The translations under genes were made by a program, and so were the position numbers. This document shows, piece after piece, positions 63,831 through 64,000 of a DNA stretch of 64,000 nt. Every line of letters starts with the position of its first letter. Position 1 is the stretch's first letter. Source of the DNA: Guadua angustifolia (Eukaryota; Streptophyta; Magnoliopsida; Poales; Poaceae). Location: assembly GCA_036346375.1 (NCBI GenBank), contig CM070506.1:1240001-1304000 (forward strand). The letters run 5' to 3'. The notes under the pieces are model-generated. The model did not search any database and was not told the origin of the DNA. It was given only the letters and a program-made list of their open reading frames with translations.

Positions 63831-64000
63831 TGGGATAACAAATTCTCACAAAAAATGGATAAAACTACCAAATGGGATGTTGTAGTGTGGCTGGCTTTAG
63901 AGAAAATCTTAAGTCTCATCTGTACTACTACTAATTAAGTTCAAGCCACCTTTGCCCAACTTGTGGGCTTACAGGCTTACTAGGTGGGAAAGCGCTTCGC

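Overview
This window looks like repeat-rich, probably heterochromatic DNA of a grass (Poaceae). I see plant retrotransposon lineages (Sirevirus, Tat, long-LTR chromovirus-like), CACTA elements with TNP2 and Ulp1-like genes, Tourist- and hAT-type MITEs, a LINE tail, and one fragment related to the plant-specific CLASSY chromatin remodellers. There is no bacterial gene organisation, CRISPR array, rRNA or convincing tRNA. No complete host gene is evident, and nearly every coding region is broken by frameshifts or stops.

Layout. (1) 1-9816: the 3' part of a Ty1/copia Sirevirus on the + strand: end of gag, pol (protease, integrase, RT, RNase H; one frameshift), a long env-like third gene in three broken pieces, several polypurine tracts, and a 1.7 kb 3' LTR full of palindromes. 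It is inserted in (2) 9817-16737: a minus-strand CACTA remnant (TNP2 tail plus a Transposase_24-type gene), itself split by a 3.36 kb solo LTR (10258-13615, target duplication GGTAT). (3) 16738-19954: AT-rich sequence, possibly an old LTR, carrying a Tourist-like MITE. (4) 19955-29773: a complete non-coding LARD-like retrotransposon on the minus strand, with two ~3.2 kb LTRs, Met-tRNA primer site and target duplication ATATC. (5) 30114-46437: a truncated relative with one LTR, split by (6) 34116-45145: a complete but decayed Ty3/gypsy Tat-lineage element on the minus strand with an extra antisense gene. (7) 46440-46731: a foldback MITE. (8) 47262-47790: a CLASSY-like SNF2 pseudogene fragment. 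(9) 47870-49120: CACTA ends and a nested hAT MITE. (10) 50075-50846: an unidentified gene fragment. (11) ~51285-61170: a long CACTA element with TNP2 and Ulp1-type genes. (12) 61171-64000: mostly unannotatable sequence with a LINE 3' end.

Nesting gives a relative chronology: CACTA-1 is older than both the solo LTR and the Sirevirus inside it, and the truncated LARD-like element is older than the Tat element inside it.

The most notable signal is a run of four consecutive short hairpins found at the same place in all four long LTRs of the TGTAACA family. Stem bases change in a compensatory way between copies, which suggests a structure that was maintained while the family was active. Other points worth checking are a possible internal promoter plus 80-nt intron in front of the Sirevirus env-like gene, and three clusters of inverted AAGCGGTT motifs in the large CACTA.
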